Translations under genes and position numbers: made by a program
Assembly: GCF_023502325.1 (NCBI RefSeq)
Contig: NZ_JAMFLZ010000003.1
Coordinates: forward strand, 310,001-374,000
Direction of reading: 5' to 3'
Length of the DNA stretch: 64,000 nucleotides
DNA from: Wocania_A spongiicola
Lineage (GTDB): Bacteria; Bacteroidota; Bacteroidia; Flavobacteriales; Flavobacteriaceae
Shown here: positions 1 to 9,587 of the stretch, piece by piece
Numbering within the stretch: position 1 is the stretch's first letter
Layout of the letters: the number at the start of each line of letters is the position of its first letter
The notes under the pieces: generated by a model
Seen by the model: only the letters and a program-made list of their open reading frames with translations
What the model was told of the DNA's origin: nothing
Databases searched by the model: none

Positions 1-2
1 AT

Positions 3-230
3 GGGTCATACCCTCAAGCTACTGGATTAAATATAGCTAACCCTATGGCAACTATTTTATCTGCGGCAATGATGTTTGAAACGGCTTTTAATTTGCCAGA
101 AGAAGGCAAAGCAATTAGAGATGCCGTTAACAGAGCTTTAGCAGAAGGAATTGTAACAGAAGATTTAGCAGATGGTGGTAAGTCTTATGGAACAAAAGAA
201 GTAGGGGATTGGCTTGCCTCTAATATTTAA
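3..230 (+). CDS. leuB: 3-isopropylmalate dehydrogenase, C-terminal part (5' cut)
   Basis: This is the 3' end of a gene that begins before the window. In frame from base 3 it reads GSYPQATGLNIANPMATILS and then ends DWLASNI. The G-S-x-P...G...IANP-x-ATILSAAM block is the conserved C-terminal signature of 3-isopropylmalate dehydrogenase, which oxidises and decarboxylates 3-isopropylmalate to 2-oxoisocaproate with NAD in cytoplasmic leucine synthesis. Isocitrate dehydrogenase shares the fold, but the SAAMM ending fits LeuB better. A clear intrinsic terminator follows 30 bases after the stop, so it is probably the last gene of a leucine operon lying to the left. An ATG at 45 lies inside the conserved block and is not a real start. 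Confidence 0.88.
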   Translation, partial: GSYPQATGLNIANPMATILSAAMMFETAFNLPEEGKAIRDAVNRALAEGIVTEDLADGGKSYGTKEVGDWLASNI

Positions 231-257
231 AAAACAACAACTTATATAAGTGATTTT

Positions 258-297
258 TAAAATGGATTTAGTAATTTTATACTAAATCCATTTTTTT
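258..297 (+). terminator. Intrinsic terminator after leuB
   Basis: A perfect 12-bp inverted repeat (ATGGATTTAGTA at 262-273, TACTAAATCCAT at 280-291) with a 6-base loop is followed by a run of T to 297. It sits just after the leuB stop and 40 bases before the next gene on the same strand, so it ends the upstream operon. Confidence 0.88.
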
Positions 298-337
298 ATG
301 GATACTATTTTCAGTATTAATTTTAAAAATAGAAATT

Positions 338-1912
338 ATGAAACTATTAAAAATTACAATACTGTCCCTTTTCTTTATCAACACCTATATTGTTAATTCT
401 CAAAACATTGGAGATTTTACATCCATTGATCCTACTGTTGCTCAATCTGCTTCATTTGTAATATCATCAAGCCATACGTTTCAAAAAATTGGTGAAGTTG
501 GAGACCCTTTAAGTGAAGGAGGTACTTTTAAGCCTAAACCAGACTTTACTGCTTATGTTCCTATAGCCAATAGCAGTACCAATGGTTATTTAAGTATAAA
601 TTCAGAAGGAAGTGCAGTTACAGATGGAGGTGGAGGTGTTATGGTTTTTGATATTAATTTTAATGCCACGACTGAATTATGGGAAAGCACAGCGTCAGAA
701 GATCTAGATTTCTCTGGAGTTGGTGGTACAGCTGCCAATTGTTCTGGAACTGTAACGTCATGGGGAAATGTAATTTCTTGTGAAGAAGGTGTTGTTGGAG
801 ATATACTTGTTCCTGATGGCTATAACGATTTAGGTTGGAATGTTGAAATCAATCCTGCAACTAAAACAGTTGTAGGGAAACATTATGCCATGGGAAGTTT
901 TGCTCATGAAAATGTAACGATTCATTCAAATGATAGAACTGTTTATCAAGGTGCAGATTCTAATCCAGGTTATTTGTACAAATTTGTAGCAAACACAGCT
1001 CAAGATTTAAGCAGTGGGAATCTTTATGTTTTCAAAGGGTTAAAAAATGGTGTTGGTAGTTGGATTCTTTTAGATAATTCTACTCAATCTGAACAAAATT
1101 CAACATTAACGCAAAGTGGACCAGGAGATCATGATGCAACAGTATTTAATGGTATTGAAGATGTAGAGATAGGACCAGATGGCATGGTATATTTTGCTGT
1201 AAAAGGAGAGGGAACTGTATATAGGTTTTCTGATTCAGATGTTTTAGAAGCTACAGCATCTACTGTAACCATGGAAACATTTGTTGGAGGTGGTGTTAGC
1301 TACGATGTAAATGATGGATCTGGCACTACATCTGTTGCTTGGGGCAACGGAAATGATAACCTCGCGTTTGATGGTGACGGGAATTTATGGGTACTACAAG
1401 ATAGTGGTAAAGGCTATATTTGGGTTGTTAAAAACGGGCACACACAAGCTAGTCCAGATGTTGAAATATTTGGCAGTACCCCAACAGGTTCTGAACCAAC
1501 AGGGATTACTTTTACTCCAGATTATAAATATCTATTTCTGTCTATTCAGCATCCAGATGCAGGGAATATTGCAAATCAAGTAGATGCAGCAGGAAACACA
1601 CTTAACTTTGATAAAGGAACATCTTTGGTTATTGCTTTATCAGGAAACTTGGGCTCTCCATTATCTGTTGTGAACAAAGATTTAATCAAAGAATTTGAAT
1701 TTTTTCCTAACCCTATAAAGTCAGATAAAGATTTAATCATAAAAGGCAAACAAATTAATAACACAAAGCTGTATTCTTTACTAGGAGAGAAAATATTCGA
1801 TATAGATTATAATGATGTAAATGAAGTTAAATTAAATTTTAAAAATATTAGCCCTGGCTTATATTTAATTCAGATAAATAATAAAGAAACGTCTAAGCTG
1901 GTAATTAAGTAG
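338..1912 (+). CDS. Secreted PhoX-family (DUF839) phosphatase-like protein with type IX sorting domain
   Basis: A 524-residue protein with a signal peptide at residues 1-21 (cleavage likely before Q22). The body has the PhoX/DUF839 beta-propeller hallmarks: TSWGNVISCEE near 145, FAHENVTIH, GIEDVEIGPDG, DNLAFDGDGNLWVLQDS, and SEPTGITFTPDYKYLFLSIQHP near 388-409, the signature block of this family. The C-terminal ~75 residues start with FFPNP and end in NNKETSKLVIK, the pattern of the type IX secretion (Por) sorting domain, so the protein is exported across the outer membrane and anchored or released. PhoX enzymes hydrolyse phosphomonoesters using Ca and Fe cofactors; substrate here is inferred from family only. 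It stands alone between the leuB terminator and a convergent channel gene. Confidence 0.82.
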   Translation: MKLLKITILSLFFINTYIVNSQNIGDFTSIDPTVAQSASFVISSSHTFQKIGEVGDPLSEGGTFKPKPDFTAYVPIANSSTNGYLSINSEGSAVTDGGGGVMVFDINFNATTELWESTASEDLDFSGVGGTAANCSGTVTSWGNVISCEEGVVGDILVPDGYNDLGWNVEINPATKTVVGKHYAMGSFAHENVTIHSNDRTVYQGADSNPGYLYKFVANTAQDLSSGNLYVFKGLKNGVGSWILLDNSTQSEQNSTLTQSGPGDHDATVFNGIEDVEIGPDGMVYFAVKGEGTVYRFSDSDVLEATASTVTMETFVGGGVSYDVNDGSGTTSVAWGNGNDNLAFDGDGNLWVLQDSGKGYIWVVKNGHTQASPDVEIFGSTPTGSEPTGITFTPDYKYLFLSIQHPDAGNIANQVDAAGNTLNFDKGTSLVIALSGNLGSPLSVVNKDLIKEFEFFPNPIKSDKDLIIKGKQINNTKLYSLLGEKIFDIDYNDVNEVKLNFKNISPGLYLIQINNKETSKLVIK

Positions 1913-1917
1913 CCTTT

Positions 1918-3162
1918 TTAAGGGTTGAAAGATGAATTGCTTGGTAATTCAAAAATTTCTAAATTGAAATAGGTCAGTGCCGCGATAAGGTGATCAAAAA
2001 TGTCGGACATGATATATTCATAATTCTCCCAACGTTTATCGCTGCTAAAGGCATATATTTCTAAAGGAACACCTTGAGTTGTTGGTGCTAACTGTCGTGC
2101 CATAATCATCATATCTTTATTAATAGCTGGGTGCTGATTCAAATACGAATCAATATACTTTCTAAAAACGCCAAGATTCGTTAAGTTTCTACCATTCAGC
2201 AAAAGTTTTTTGTTTGTATTATTAGCTGCATTATAAGATTTAATATCGCTTTGACGTGCTTCTAAATATGATGATATTAATTGAATATCTTTAAGCTTTT
2301 CAACTTCAGAATCAGTTAAATATTTGACTCCGTCTTGCTTAATAAATAAAGCCCTTTTAATGCGCCTTCCATCAGAACTTGTCATTCCTCTCCAATTTTT
2401 AAAAGAATCAGAGATTAGAGCATATGTTGGAATTGTTGTTATGGTTTTATCAAAATTTTGAACTTTAACAGTAGCTAAGTTAATTTCAATAACGTCTCCA
2501 TCTGCTCCATATTTTTCAAAAGTTATCCAATCTCCAATGCGCACCATGTCATTTATAGATACCTGAATACTAGCAACAAAGCCCAAAATTGTATCTTTAA
2601 AAACTAAGATCACAACAGCAGATATAGCTCCTAAGCCTGTAACAAACTTTAAAAAAGGTATATCGGTAATTATAGCAATTGCTGACATGAAACCTGCTAA
2701 CCAAGCAAAAATCATGAACACCTGAATGTAACTATCTATAGGCTTATCTTTTAAACGAGGTAAGGTTTTTAAGTAATCCTTTAATGTGTTTAATAAACTT
2801 CTAACAATCCAAAGTGTTAAAACAATAGCAAAAACTTGCAACCCTTTCTCAACTATATTTTCAAAAGAAGGGAAATCAAAAAAAACTATTGGAATAAATT
2901 CTAAAGCTATCAATAAAGGTATGATGTGGGCGATATTCCTTGGGACTTTATTAGTGATTAAAATGTCGTCAAAATTAGTTTTTGTTTTACTTGCAAATTG
3001 TGTAAAAGTACCTCTAATCAATCTCCTAATAATAAAATCGACAATAAATACAATAAGCAATAGCACAATTAAAAGTGCCAACATATTTAAATATTTGGCA
3101 GTAATTTCTGAGGTGCCAACGGATACTAAATAGTCATAAAGCAAATGTTTATAATTATTCAT
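1918..3162 (-). CDS. MscS-family (YbdG-like) mechanosensitive ion channel
   Basis: A 414-residue membrane protein, close to the length of E. coli YbdG. It has about five N-terminal membrane segments (near 22-46, 72-90, 105-125, 147-167, 170-195), then the MscS pore-and-beta domain: FVTGLGAISAVVILVFKDTILGF is the pore-lining TM3 equivalent, followed by VRIGDWITFEKYGADGDV and TTIPTYALISDSFKNW, typical of the MscS beta domain. Such channels open under membrane tension and release solutes after osmotic down-shock. The gene abuts the DUF3817 gene upstream (no gap), which suggests co-transcription, and is convergent with the PhoX gene (5-base gap). Confidence 0.88.
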   Translation of the reverse strand: MNNYKHLLYDYLVSVGTSEITAKYLNMLALLIVLLLIVFIVDFIIRRLIRGTFTQFASKTKTNFDDILITNKVPRNIAHIIPLLIALEFIPIVFFDFPSFENIVEKGLQVFAIVLTLWIVRSLLNTLKDYLKTLPRLKDKPIDSYIQVFMIFAWLAGFMSAIAIITDIPFLKFVTGLGAISAVVILVFKDTILGFVASIQVSINDMVRIGDWITFEKYGADGDVIEINLATVKVQNFDKTITTIPTYALISDSFKNWRGMTSSDGRRIKRALFIKQDGVKYLTDSEVEKLKDIQLISSYLEARQSDIKSYNAANNTNKKLLLNGRNLTNLGVFRKYIDSYLNQHPAINKDMMIMARQLAPTTQGVPLEIYAFSSDKRWENYEYIMSDIFDHLIAALTYFNLEIFELPSNSSFNP

Positions 3163-3453
3163 TTATTTTACAGGTTTTAAATAATTTCTGCCTACATAAA
3201 ATGTCCCAAACGGTATAATAGATGCTAAAAGCACGATGATAAATTGTTTATTATTCCAAGAAAAATCTTTTTTGAAAACAAAAGCAAAAGCTATATAGGC
3301 TATAAACAAAATACCATGAGGCATTCCTAAAAGTTTAACATACTGAGGATCTTCAGCTAAATATTTAATAGGTGTAGCAATAAATAGTAAAAGGATATAT
3401 GAAACACCCTCTAAAAGGGCAACAAGTCTGAAAATATTTATAAGAGAAAACAT
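3163..3453 (-). CDS. DUF3817 small membrane protein
   Basis: A 96-residue protein with three predicted membrane helices (about 5-27, 42-62, 72-88). The arrangement LEGVSYILLLFIATPIKYL followed by MPHGILFIAYIAF fits DUF3817, a family of small integral membrane proteins of unknown function often found near transporters. Its stop is directly adjacent to the start of the MscS-type channel gene, so the two are probably one transcript. No catalytic residues are evident. Confidence 0.72.
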   Translation of the reverse strand: MFSLINIFRLVALLEGVSYILLLFIATPIKYLAEDPQYVKLLGMPHGILFIAYIAFAFVFKKDFSWNNKQFIIVLLASIIPFGTFYVGRNYLKPVK

Positions 3454-3516
3454 GAAAATTTAATTTCTGCAAAAGTAGAATAGAAATGGCTAAAAACCGT
3501 ATGATTTTAGACTTTT

Positions 3517-4140
3517 TTAAATCGCGTTAAAAATTATAAGTCCGTATATAGCAAAGCGTAACAATCTTAATGAACCATATAATACAACATTCTTAAAAGG
3601 AAACTTAATAATTCCAGCTGCAATACATGAAATAGAAAAGGGCAGAGGTAATAAGGCTCCAACAACAATTAAAAAGCCTCCCCATTTTTTTGAGTTTTTA
3701 AGCTGCTTTTCCATTTTTACTTCTAAGTAATTATGAACCGACGGTATTTTAGTAATAGTTCTACCCATCCAATACGATAAAAGTCCACCCGTATATGATA
3801 AAATAGCCAAAATGCTTAGATAAAACCAAGGGCTATACATTTTTCCGGCCCAAGCAATAAAAACTTCAGGTGGAACTAAGCCTAAAAGGGTTTCGGAAAC
3901 AAAGAAAAAACTTAATACTCCAAAAGCAGGCAATACTTCTGTAAGTCGAGTTAAAGCCGCATTAATATCAAAAAAGTGATTTATTACATAAATAGCAATA
4001 ACTATAGCAATAATGTACGGTAAAGCTTTCTTTACAGCTTGCCATACAAATGTATAAAACCCTGTATACGAATAATACTGGTGCAGTAATTGTAAACGTG
4101 ATTTACCAAACTTCGATTTTGGTTTTGTTTTCGGCTTCAT
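3517..4140 (-). CDS. VTT/DedA-like membrane protein
   Basis: A 207-residue protein with a basic N-terminus and about five membrane segments. The stretch FFVSETLLGLVPPEVFIAWAG near 78-98, then YTGGLLSYWMGRTITKIP and later GGFLIVVGALLPLPFSIS, matches the SNARE-associated/VTT (DedA-like) arrangement of re-entrant loops with E..G...P and G....R motifs. Members are implicated in lipid scrambling or undecaprenyl-phosphate recycling; the role here is not shown. It is 63 bases upstream of the DUF3817 gene on the same strand and may head the same transcript. Confidence 0.62.
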   Translation of the reverse strand: MKPKTKPKSKFGKSRLQLLHQYYSYTGFYTFVWQAVKKALPYIIAIVIAIYVINHFFDINAALTRLTEVLPAFGVLSFFFVSETLLGLVPPEVFIAWAGKMYSPWFYLSILAILSYTGGLLSYWMGRTITKIPSVHNYLEVKMEKQLKNSKKWGGFLIVVGALLPLPFSISCIAAGIIKFPFKNVVLYGSLRLLRFAIYGLIIFNAI

Positions 4141-4255
4141 TTTATCTTGATAAATTAAAGGGAAAGCAAATATACGATATGAGTATTTGCAAAAAAAACA
4201 ATATTTATTAATTAGTTGTTAATTAACATCTTTTCAAGTTAGTGGGCATACATTA

Positions 4256-4483
<228 letters not shown>

Positions 4484-5085
4484 GCCGCTGCTATGCGCTC
4501 GATTGCTTTTTATAAATTAAACGCTTCTGGCGTTTATTTCTAAACACAATTTCCAACCGCATAGCCACCGCCAAAAAAAAGCTAACCTTTTAGATTTGTT
4601 TAAAAATCGCGTATTCGATAATAATCCTGCAATATTTTTTTCTACGACATTCTCGTAAAGGTTTCCGCAAGAGTACAAAATTACTCTGCGAGATAATTTC
4701 TGTACACTTTCTCTAATTGTGCTATTATTCAACCTTTTTTGTTTTAAGTTGTTTAACAACATTTAGAACTGGAATTTGAAATCGTTACTATTAATGGTTT
4801 ATTATTATCTTTTTTTCTTGATAAAAAAAGAAACAAAAAAATCAAGGCTGCACAAAACTTTGGAAACAATCACGGCTCAATCGCTATATTTTAGAAAGCA
4901 TTGGAACAAATTAAGATTGATTTGAACTAGCTTTAAACCTTATTATTGTTAAGAATATGTATTGCTAGACCTCTAAAATATGTACGCTCATTCACCTATT
5001 GTTTTGACCAAAGTTTTCTGAGGCCGTTTTGCCATCGCTTCATCTGGGTAAAAACGCACGCTCTATTTTACATAATATTATAAAA
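4484..5085. other. Gene-free stretch with relic sequence and a 17-base direct repeat
   Basis: No convincing gene. A minus-strand frame of 81 codons at 4517-4762 has no recognisable domain and an odd composition, so it is probably a relic or chance frame. At 4811-4856 a T-rich/A-rich self-complementary stretch around CTTGATAAAAAAAGAAAC could form a hairpin; I recall similar sequences as common intergenic elements in flavobacteria, but cannot verify it. At 5062-5078 the 17-mer TCTATTTTACATAATAT repeats exactly the left end of the repeat at 4262-4278, precisely 800 bases away, just before the stop codon of the next gene. Confidence 0.5.
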
Positions 5086-5493
5086 CTAAGCTTTTAGTTT
5101 TTCTACCATATTTTCCAGCGAGTATTTTGCTAATTCTGGAATTGAATTGGTAGATACTTTAATCTCCCAATTGGATAAACTGGGCATTAAACTTACTTCG
5201 TTCTCAATAAACGTGTTACTATTATTTTGCGATAAATCTTCTGATGGAATTAAATAAACAACTTTTGGTTCTTTATCTATTACTAATATTAAGGCGATAA
5301 ACAAGTTTCTTTTTAATTCTCCTAAATCTTGCTTAGATATTTTAAGACTACGTTGTATGGTGTCTAAATCAATAGATTCTAGGTATAATTGATTGTCTCC
5401 AATTAAAAAATCTACCTCTTCCCTCCCATTTGGTTTTTTAGATAATTCTAAATTTAAATCTTTTAGCTCATATTTTAAATATTCACTATTCAT
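5086..5493 (-). CDS. Unknown 135-aa protein overlapping the ApeA-like gene
   Basis: Not recognised. It is an acidic soluble protein of 135 residues without a signal peptide or membrane helix. Visible segments are EVDFLIGDNQLYLESIDLD, a central hydrophobic strand pair (NLFIALILVIDKEPKVVYLIPSEDL) and a C-terminal NWEIKVSTNSIPELAKYSLENMVEKL helix. The strand followed by IPS loosely resembles nuclease-fold accessory proteins, but no PD-(D/E)XK catalytic set is evident. The start overlaps the end of the upstream HEPN-type gene by 8 bases, so the two are surely co-transcribed and likely translationally coupled. It may be a partner, inhibitor or specificity subunit; this is inference from context. 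Confidence 0.6.
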   Translation of the reverse strand: MNSEYLKYELKDLNLELSKKPNGREEVDFLIGDNQLYLESIDLDTIQRSLKISKQDLGELKRNLFIALILVIDKEPKVVYLIPSEDLSQNNSNTFIENEVSLMPSLSNWEIKVSTNSIPELAKYSLENMVEKLKA

Positions 5494-6715
5494 TCTCTAA
5501 TGGATTTGTTCCCAATATTTGATTAGTACGTTTCATATCTACATATACAGAATTACCGTGCATTATAAATTTATCAAGTAATAAATTAGAAACGTCTATA
5601 TTTTTTAAAAGTAGATATCCAATAACATAATCAATTAAAAAACTAATATATAACAGTTCGAAATCAGTAAAAATATTTTTATTATTTAAATTGCTATGAA
5701 CGTGATAATCCCTAGATCTTATTAGTTTACTAGGAAACGTTTCCCAATCATCATCGCTTAGTTTTCCTATTAATTTAAAAACAGATTCATAGTGTTTTAT
5801 ATATTTCTTTAAGTTAGGAGAATTAATACCCGAGTATATTTTACAAAATGCCTCGAATGCCGATATGCTATTTGTAAATCTTTTACTATGACTAGAATGG
5901 TTTGTAATAAAGTTCTCCATCAATCTATCTAGGCAAAACCTAAAGTCATTATCATTATAAGCTACTTCCAAGACTTTATTTAAGTCTTCTGTTATCTCGT
6001 CATAATTAGTATGAACAAAAGTGGATGTTTTTTTAGATAGATTTTTATCATTATAATAAATCTCTTTCCATTCATTACAACTTAGGCATTTAAAACTAAA
6101 CTTACTAAATTTTTCTGAGCCACCTCTTAATAGCTGTAATACTTTTTGGAACTGATTATAAATCTCAATAGCCTTTAGAATTGCAACTGGCTTATCTAAA
6201 GTAAATTTTATGGCTCCTTTATTTGTTATATGAAGTTCTGAACGATTTTTTGAATGATAATTGATGTAATGTTGAATTTCAATTATTAGTCCTTCTTTTT
6301 CAATTTTGAATTCATCTTTAAACTCTTTCTTTGATAAGCTATTTGTTTCGGTATCGAACCAGTTCATAAAATTCACCCATTTAACAATAGCATTATTTTC
6401 AACAGAGAACTCTTTGATTTGTAAATCAATTCCATTAATAAAATGACTTGGGCTAACGAATGTATATTTAGGTCTATATATTCTTAGTTCTGAAATGCCA
6501 GAAGTAGAACTTTGGATTCTACAATCAATAAAAGTGACATAACCAACACCTGTGAATGTACCTATAATTTGTAATTCTTTATAAACTCTTTTTTCGGAGT
6601 ATAGATTCGTTTCAAGAAATATATCATCATCTTTAAAAATGAGAACACAAAATTGTTTTTGCTCTTCTTTACCTACAAACCAAATATCTCCGTAATATTT
6701 TTTATCTTTTTTCAC
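5486..6715 (-). CDS. ApeA-like protein with C-terminal HEPN domain (candidate anti-phage RNase)
   Basis: A 409-residue soluble protein. The N-terminal ~300 residues have the beta-rich look of the ApeA N-terminal domain (opening KYYGDIWFVG, then LEIIG/ELQIIGTFTGVGYVTF-like strands, and a CLSCNEW pair of cysteines near 210-213). The C-terminal ~130 residues form an all-helical HEPN-like domain with RSRDYHVH at 333-340, giving the R-x4-H motif (R333, H338) that forms the RNase site in HEPN proteins. ApeA has been described as a single-gene abortive-infection defence protein that cuts RNA on phage infection. Here a small gene overlaps its end by 8 bases. The locus lies between two copies of the dispersed repeat, as expected for a mobile defence module. 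Confidence 0.68.
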   Translation of the reverse strand: MKKDKKYYGDIWFVGKEEQKQFCVLIFKDDDIFLETNLYSEKRVYKELQIIGTFTGVGYVTFIDCRIQSSTSGISELRIYRPKYTFVSPSHFINGIDLQIKEFSVENNAIVKWVNFMNWFDTETNSLSKKEFKDEFKIEKEGLIIEIQHYINYHSKNRSELHITNKGAIKFTLDKPVAILKAIEIYNQFQKVLQLLRGGSEKFSKFSFKCLSCNEWKEIYYNDKNLSKKTSTFVHTNYDEITEDLNKVLEVAYNDNDFRFCLDRLMENFITNHSSHSKRFTNSISAFEAFCKIYSGINSPNLKKYIKHYESVFKLIGKLSDDDWETFPSKLIRSRDYHVHSNLNNKNIFTDFELLYISFLIDYVIGYLLLKNIDVSNLLLDKFIMHGNSVYVDMKRTNQILGTNPLENE

Positions 6716-6853
6716 TATGTATTATAGGTTTATATTTCATTAGTGCTAATTAAAAAATGGACTCCTTGCCTCTTGTTTTGTTTGGACATTAATTCAACTC
6801 CAAAATTATAGAGATTAGCTTTAAAGAAACTCTTCATTACTCTACCATTTTTT

Positions 6854-9115
6854 CTAAAACTTCTTGATATCATTCAAACTATTCGTTTTTCTATCATTAT
6901 CAAAATATCCTTTAATTTGAATTCTAACAAGCTTAGATTTTTTACTAAACCTTAAAGTTGTTCTATAGTTAATTCCTTGATATACATACTTTTTTAAATC
7001 AGTGTCTTTATCCTTACCTTCTTTAATAATGGCTTCTCGTAATGTATTGTTAGTATTTAAATCTGATACAGAACTGTATAGTTTATACTTTTTATTTATT
7101 AGCTTTAGTTCATATAAATTAACAAACTCTTCTGGGATTTCATTAAAGTTTATCCAAGGTAAATGCTTTTTCTTAATTACAAATAATGACGTTCCAACAT
7201 TTCTAACACTAACAGGGAAACTTATAATGTCAATTCCCTTATAATTAGTTTCACTTAATCCATCCACATTCAAGTTATTGATGTAATAACTAAAATTCAT
7301 AACTCCAAATATTACAATAATGTAATTTTCTGAATTTATTTTAAGATTATCAACGGCTTTAAAAGCATCTTCTTGTGTTACATAATAATGCTCTTTTGAA
7401 TTCACATAAAATATTGAAGACAAATTCTCTTTAAACTTCCTTGAAGTAGTTTCTGGTAAAAAACTATGAAAATTAAGATGAGCAATTCCATTGTCTGTAA
7501 AAGAACCCTTTTCAGTTAAATTAGTTTGCCCATTCATATTGAAAACATCTGTTTCAGTATTATCTGGTTCTTTCTTAATATTAATTAAAGGTTTTAAGGA
7601 TTTAAAAGCAGGAGTCAAAAGTTCTTTTACTGTTTTATAATACAACTCTACTTTCTCATCTAAAGGAACTGCTGTTCTTTCTGCATAATCAAAATCATTT
7701 TTAATTTCTATTTCTATTTCATTGATTTTTTCCAAGTATGGAGAATCAACTTTAAAATTTAAATTATCCATTAATTCTTTATCATTGACTTTATCTTTAA
7801 TTATTTCTTTAAAATAACTAATGTTATCAAGCCAATGTCTTTTTTCAGATGTAGTTGTTGGTAGAATTGGGTTTTCAATTGGTGCTTGATAAGTATAAAA
7901 CGCGTGAATATTAAATTGTCTTATAAAGAGTATACTAATATATTGGCATACCCAATTTTTAATTACTCCTTGAGCTCCTACTCCATCTAAATCTGGAAAA
8001 TAATATTTGGTTGTTATCCAAGGAAAATGTCTTTCATTTGGGTCGAAAAATTTAAAAAACATATGAAAAACTTGATTCATATGTATTGGTAATAAATAAT
8101 AATCAGCTGGTTGACTTGTTGTATATCCAAACAGTTTTTTAATAAATTTTACTTTATTCTTGTAAAGAAGTAGACCTCCTAATGCATAATGGAATTCTAA
8201 AAACAATTCTCTTTCTTTAGCTCTTTCATCTAATAGTTTTTGGTTTGTTACAATTAATTCATCAGCAGAATTGTCGTACTCTGGTGTTAAATACTCTAAA
8301 TTCATTTGAAAATATTGATGTGCACTACTCCAATGCATAAAAACTAAATCTAATCGATTATTTTCAATTGCTAGTACGATATTTCTCCACATCCAGACAT
8401 AAGTTCTTTCACTAATCTTTGGACATCTAAACTCGCCAAGTAACCAAGTTAAACCACTTGTTCTTGCTTCTAAAAATTTGAAACTGTTTTTGTCTGCTTT
8501 TACACTTTGCTCTATTGTATTATAAACCATTCCATAAAATAAATCAGGGTAAATTAAACCTTCATTTTTTTTATCCTTTTCTTTATCCCAATTTTCTCTG
8601 TATTCTTGAAATATTTCATAGAAATAAGAACTAACCTTTTTTGCAACTTTCAAATTTTGATTTTGAATAGACCAAAACAAAATATCTGACATTCCTTCAA
8701 AAGAAATAAAATCATTTTTCTCAATTACTTTTTTCCTTTGCTTCCCTAAATAATCAATAAGCTTAGTGGTTCTATAAAATGTCTGTATTAAATTAATAAG
8801 CCTAAAGAAATTTATTATGAGAAGAACAGAAAAAATCAGAAGTAAAATCTTAGCTGAATTACTAAATAAATAATCCAGCCACTCAACATTGAATGTAAAA
8901 AGAGGTGGTAATTTTAGATACACTAAGAGTACTAAAACTAGAGATATTATTAAATTTACTGTAAAAAATTTCTTTCCATTACTAGTTTCGAAAAGGTCAA
9001 GTATAGCTTCCGAAGAATACTTGTCTTCTGATGTGATTTGTATTAAAATAGGATAGGCTATACCTAATAAAAGAGAGATAAAAGTGACGCAAAGTGTAAA
9101 ATAATCCATAGTCAA
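6854..9115 (-). CDS. Large membrane-anchored protein of unknown function (defence-block neighbour)
   Basis: Not recognised. 753 residues: three N-terminal membrane segments (about 5-27, 50-72 and 92-115) and then some 630 residues that look cytoplasmic, rich in helices with many aromatic and charged residues (for example TYVWMWRNIVLAI, KRHWLDNISYFKEIIKDKV). The last ~120 residues turn beta-rich and end RFSKKSKLVRIQIKGYFDN. No nuclease, ATPase, protease or kinase motif is apparent. It is 138 bases upstream of the ApeA-like gene on the same strand, and the repeat copy at 9186 lies just before its start. A large membrane-anchored protein next to a HEPN effector could be part of a defence locus, but nothing in the sequence proves it. 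Confidence 0.75.
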   Translation of the reverse strand: MTMDYFTLCVTFISLLLGIAYPILIQITSEDKYSSEAILDLFETSNGKKFFTVNLIISLVLVLLVYLKLPPLFTFNVEWLDYLFSNSAKILLLIFSVLLIINFFRLINLIQTFYRTTKLIDYLGKQRKKVIEKNDFISFEGMSDILFWSIQNQNLKVAKKVSSYFYEIFQEYRENWDKEKDKKNEGLIYPDLFYGMVYNTIEQSVKADKNSFKFLEARTSGLTWLLGEFRCPKISERTYVWMWRNIVLAIENNRLDLVFMHWSSAHQYFQMNLEYLTPEYDNSADELIVTNQKLLDERAKERELFLEFHYALGGLLLYKNKVKFIKKLFGYTTSQPADYYLLPIHMNQVFHMFFKFFDPNERHFPWITTKYYFPDLDGVGAQGVIKNWVCQYISILFIRQFNIHAFYTYQAPIENPILPTTTSEKRHWLDNISYFKEIIKDKVNDKELMDNLNFKVDSPYLEKINEIEIEIKNDFDYAERTAVPLDEKVELYYKTVKELLTPAFKSLKPLINIKKEPDNTETDVFNMNGQTNLTEKGSFTDNGIAHLNFHSFLPETTSRKFKENLSSIFYVNSKEHYYVTQEDAFKAVDNLKINSENYIIVIFGVMNFSYYINNLNVDGLSETNYKGIDIISFPVSVRNVGTSLFVIKKKHLPWINFNEIPEEFVNLYELKLINKKYKLYSSVSDLNTNNTLREAIIKEGKDKDTDLKKYVYQGINYRTTLRFSKKSKLVRIQIKGYFDNDRKTNSLNDIKKF

Positions 9116-9185
9116 ATTTAGTTAATTTTAACAAGTAACTTATTGTGGAATTCCGTAATTGATTGAAAATTAGATAAAATAATCT

Positions 9186-9535
9186 CATTCCATACACATT
9201 CCCACTTCACTCCTATCGTCGCTTCGGGCAAAGAGTATTCCATTACATTTTTAAAGAAACATTTGAGAAGAAAAAAATAAAAGAAAATTTGAGATAAGAA
9301 CTTCGCTTTTACCAAAGCAAAGTTACATAACGCAGAACATTATAGTACAAATGTTCATGTGTAGCCGTTTTGCCCAATCGTGCCATTTGATAGCTATAAT
9401 TCCATATTATGTAAAATATCCCAGGAAGTCCCGTAGATACAATAAACTATTGTCTGGGGGTCATTAAACTTTTGAGCTTTGGGTTTGGTACTAAATAAGA
9501 AACATCCTGCTATTTGTAGCTATAATTAGACGCCT
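9186..9535 (+). repeat. Dispersed intergenic repeat, copy 2 (longest form)
   Basis: About 350 bases, filling most of the gene-free interval 9116-9587. The left part (9186-9320) is shared with copies at 11706 and 24087 and contains a block like CATTCCA...CCCACTTCACTCCTATCGTCG. The palindromic core has TTACATAA at 9323-9330 facing TTATGTAA at 9407-9414, and ATTATAG at 9339-9345 facing CTATAAT at 9394-9400. The right part (9418-9535) matches copy 1 at a high rate and ends TATAATTAGACGCC. A 65-codon minus frame at 9118-9315 runs through the left part and is probably not a gene. Confidence 0.75.
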
Positions 9536-9587
9536 CCACCCTCCTCTTGCTTTACAAAAATTTTATGAGGGACAAATTACAAATTAG

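Noticed and set aside
4517..4762. 81-codon minus-strand frame in the gap after the VTT gene
   Set aside because: No recognisable domain, odd composition and repeat-rich surroundings; more likely a relic than a gene.
9118..9315. 65-codon minus-strand frame before the 753-residue protein
   Set aside because: It lies inside the left part of repeat copy 2, and related sequence in copies 3 and 4 does not keep the frame.
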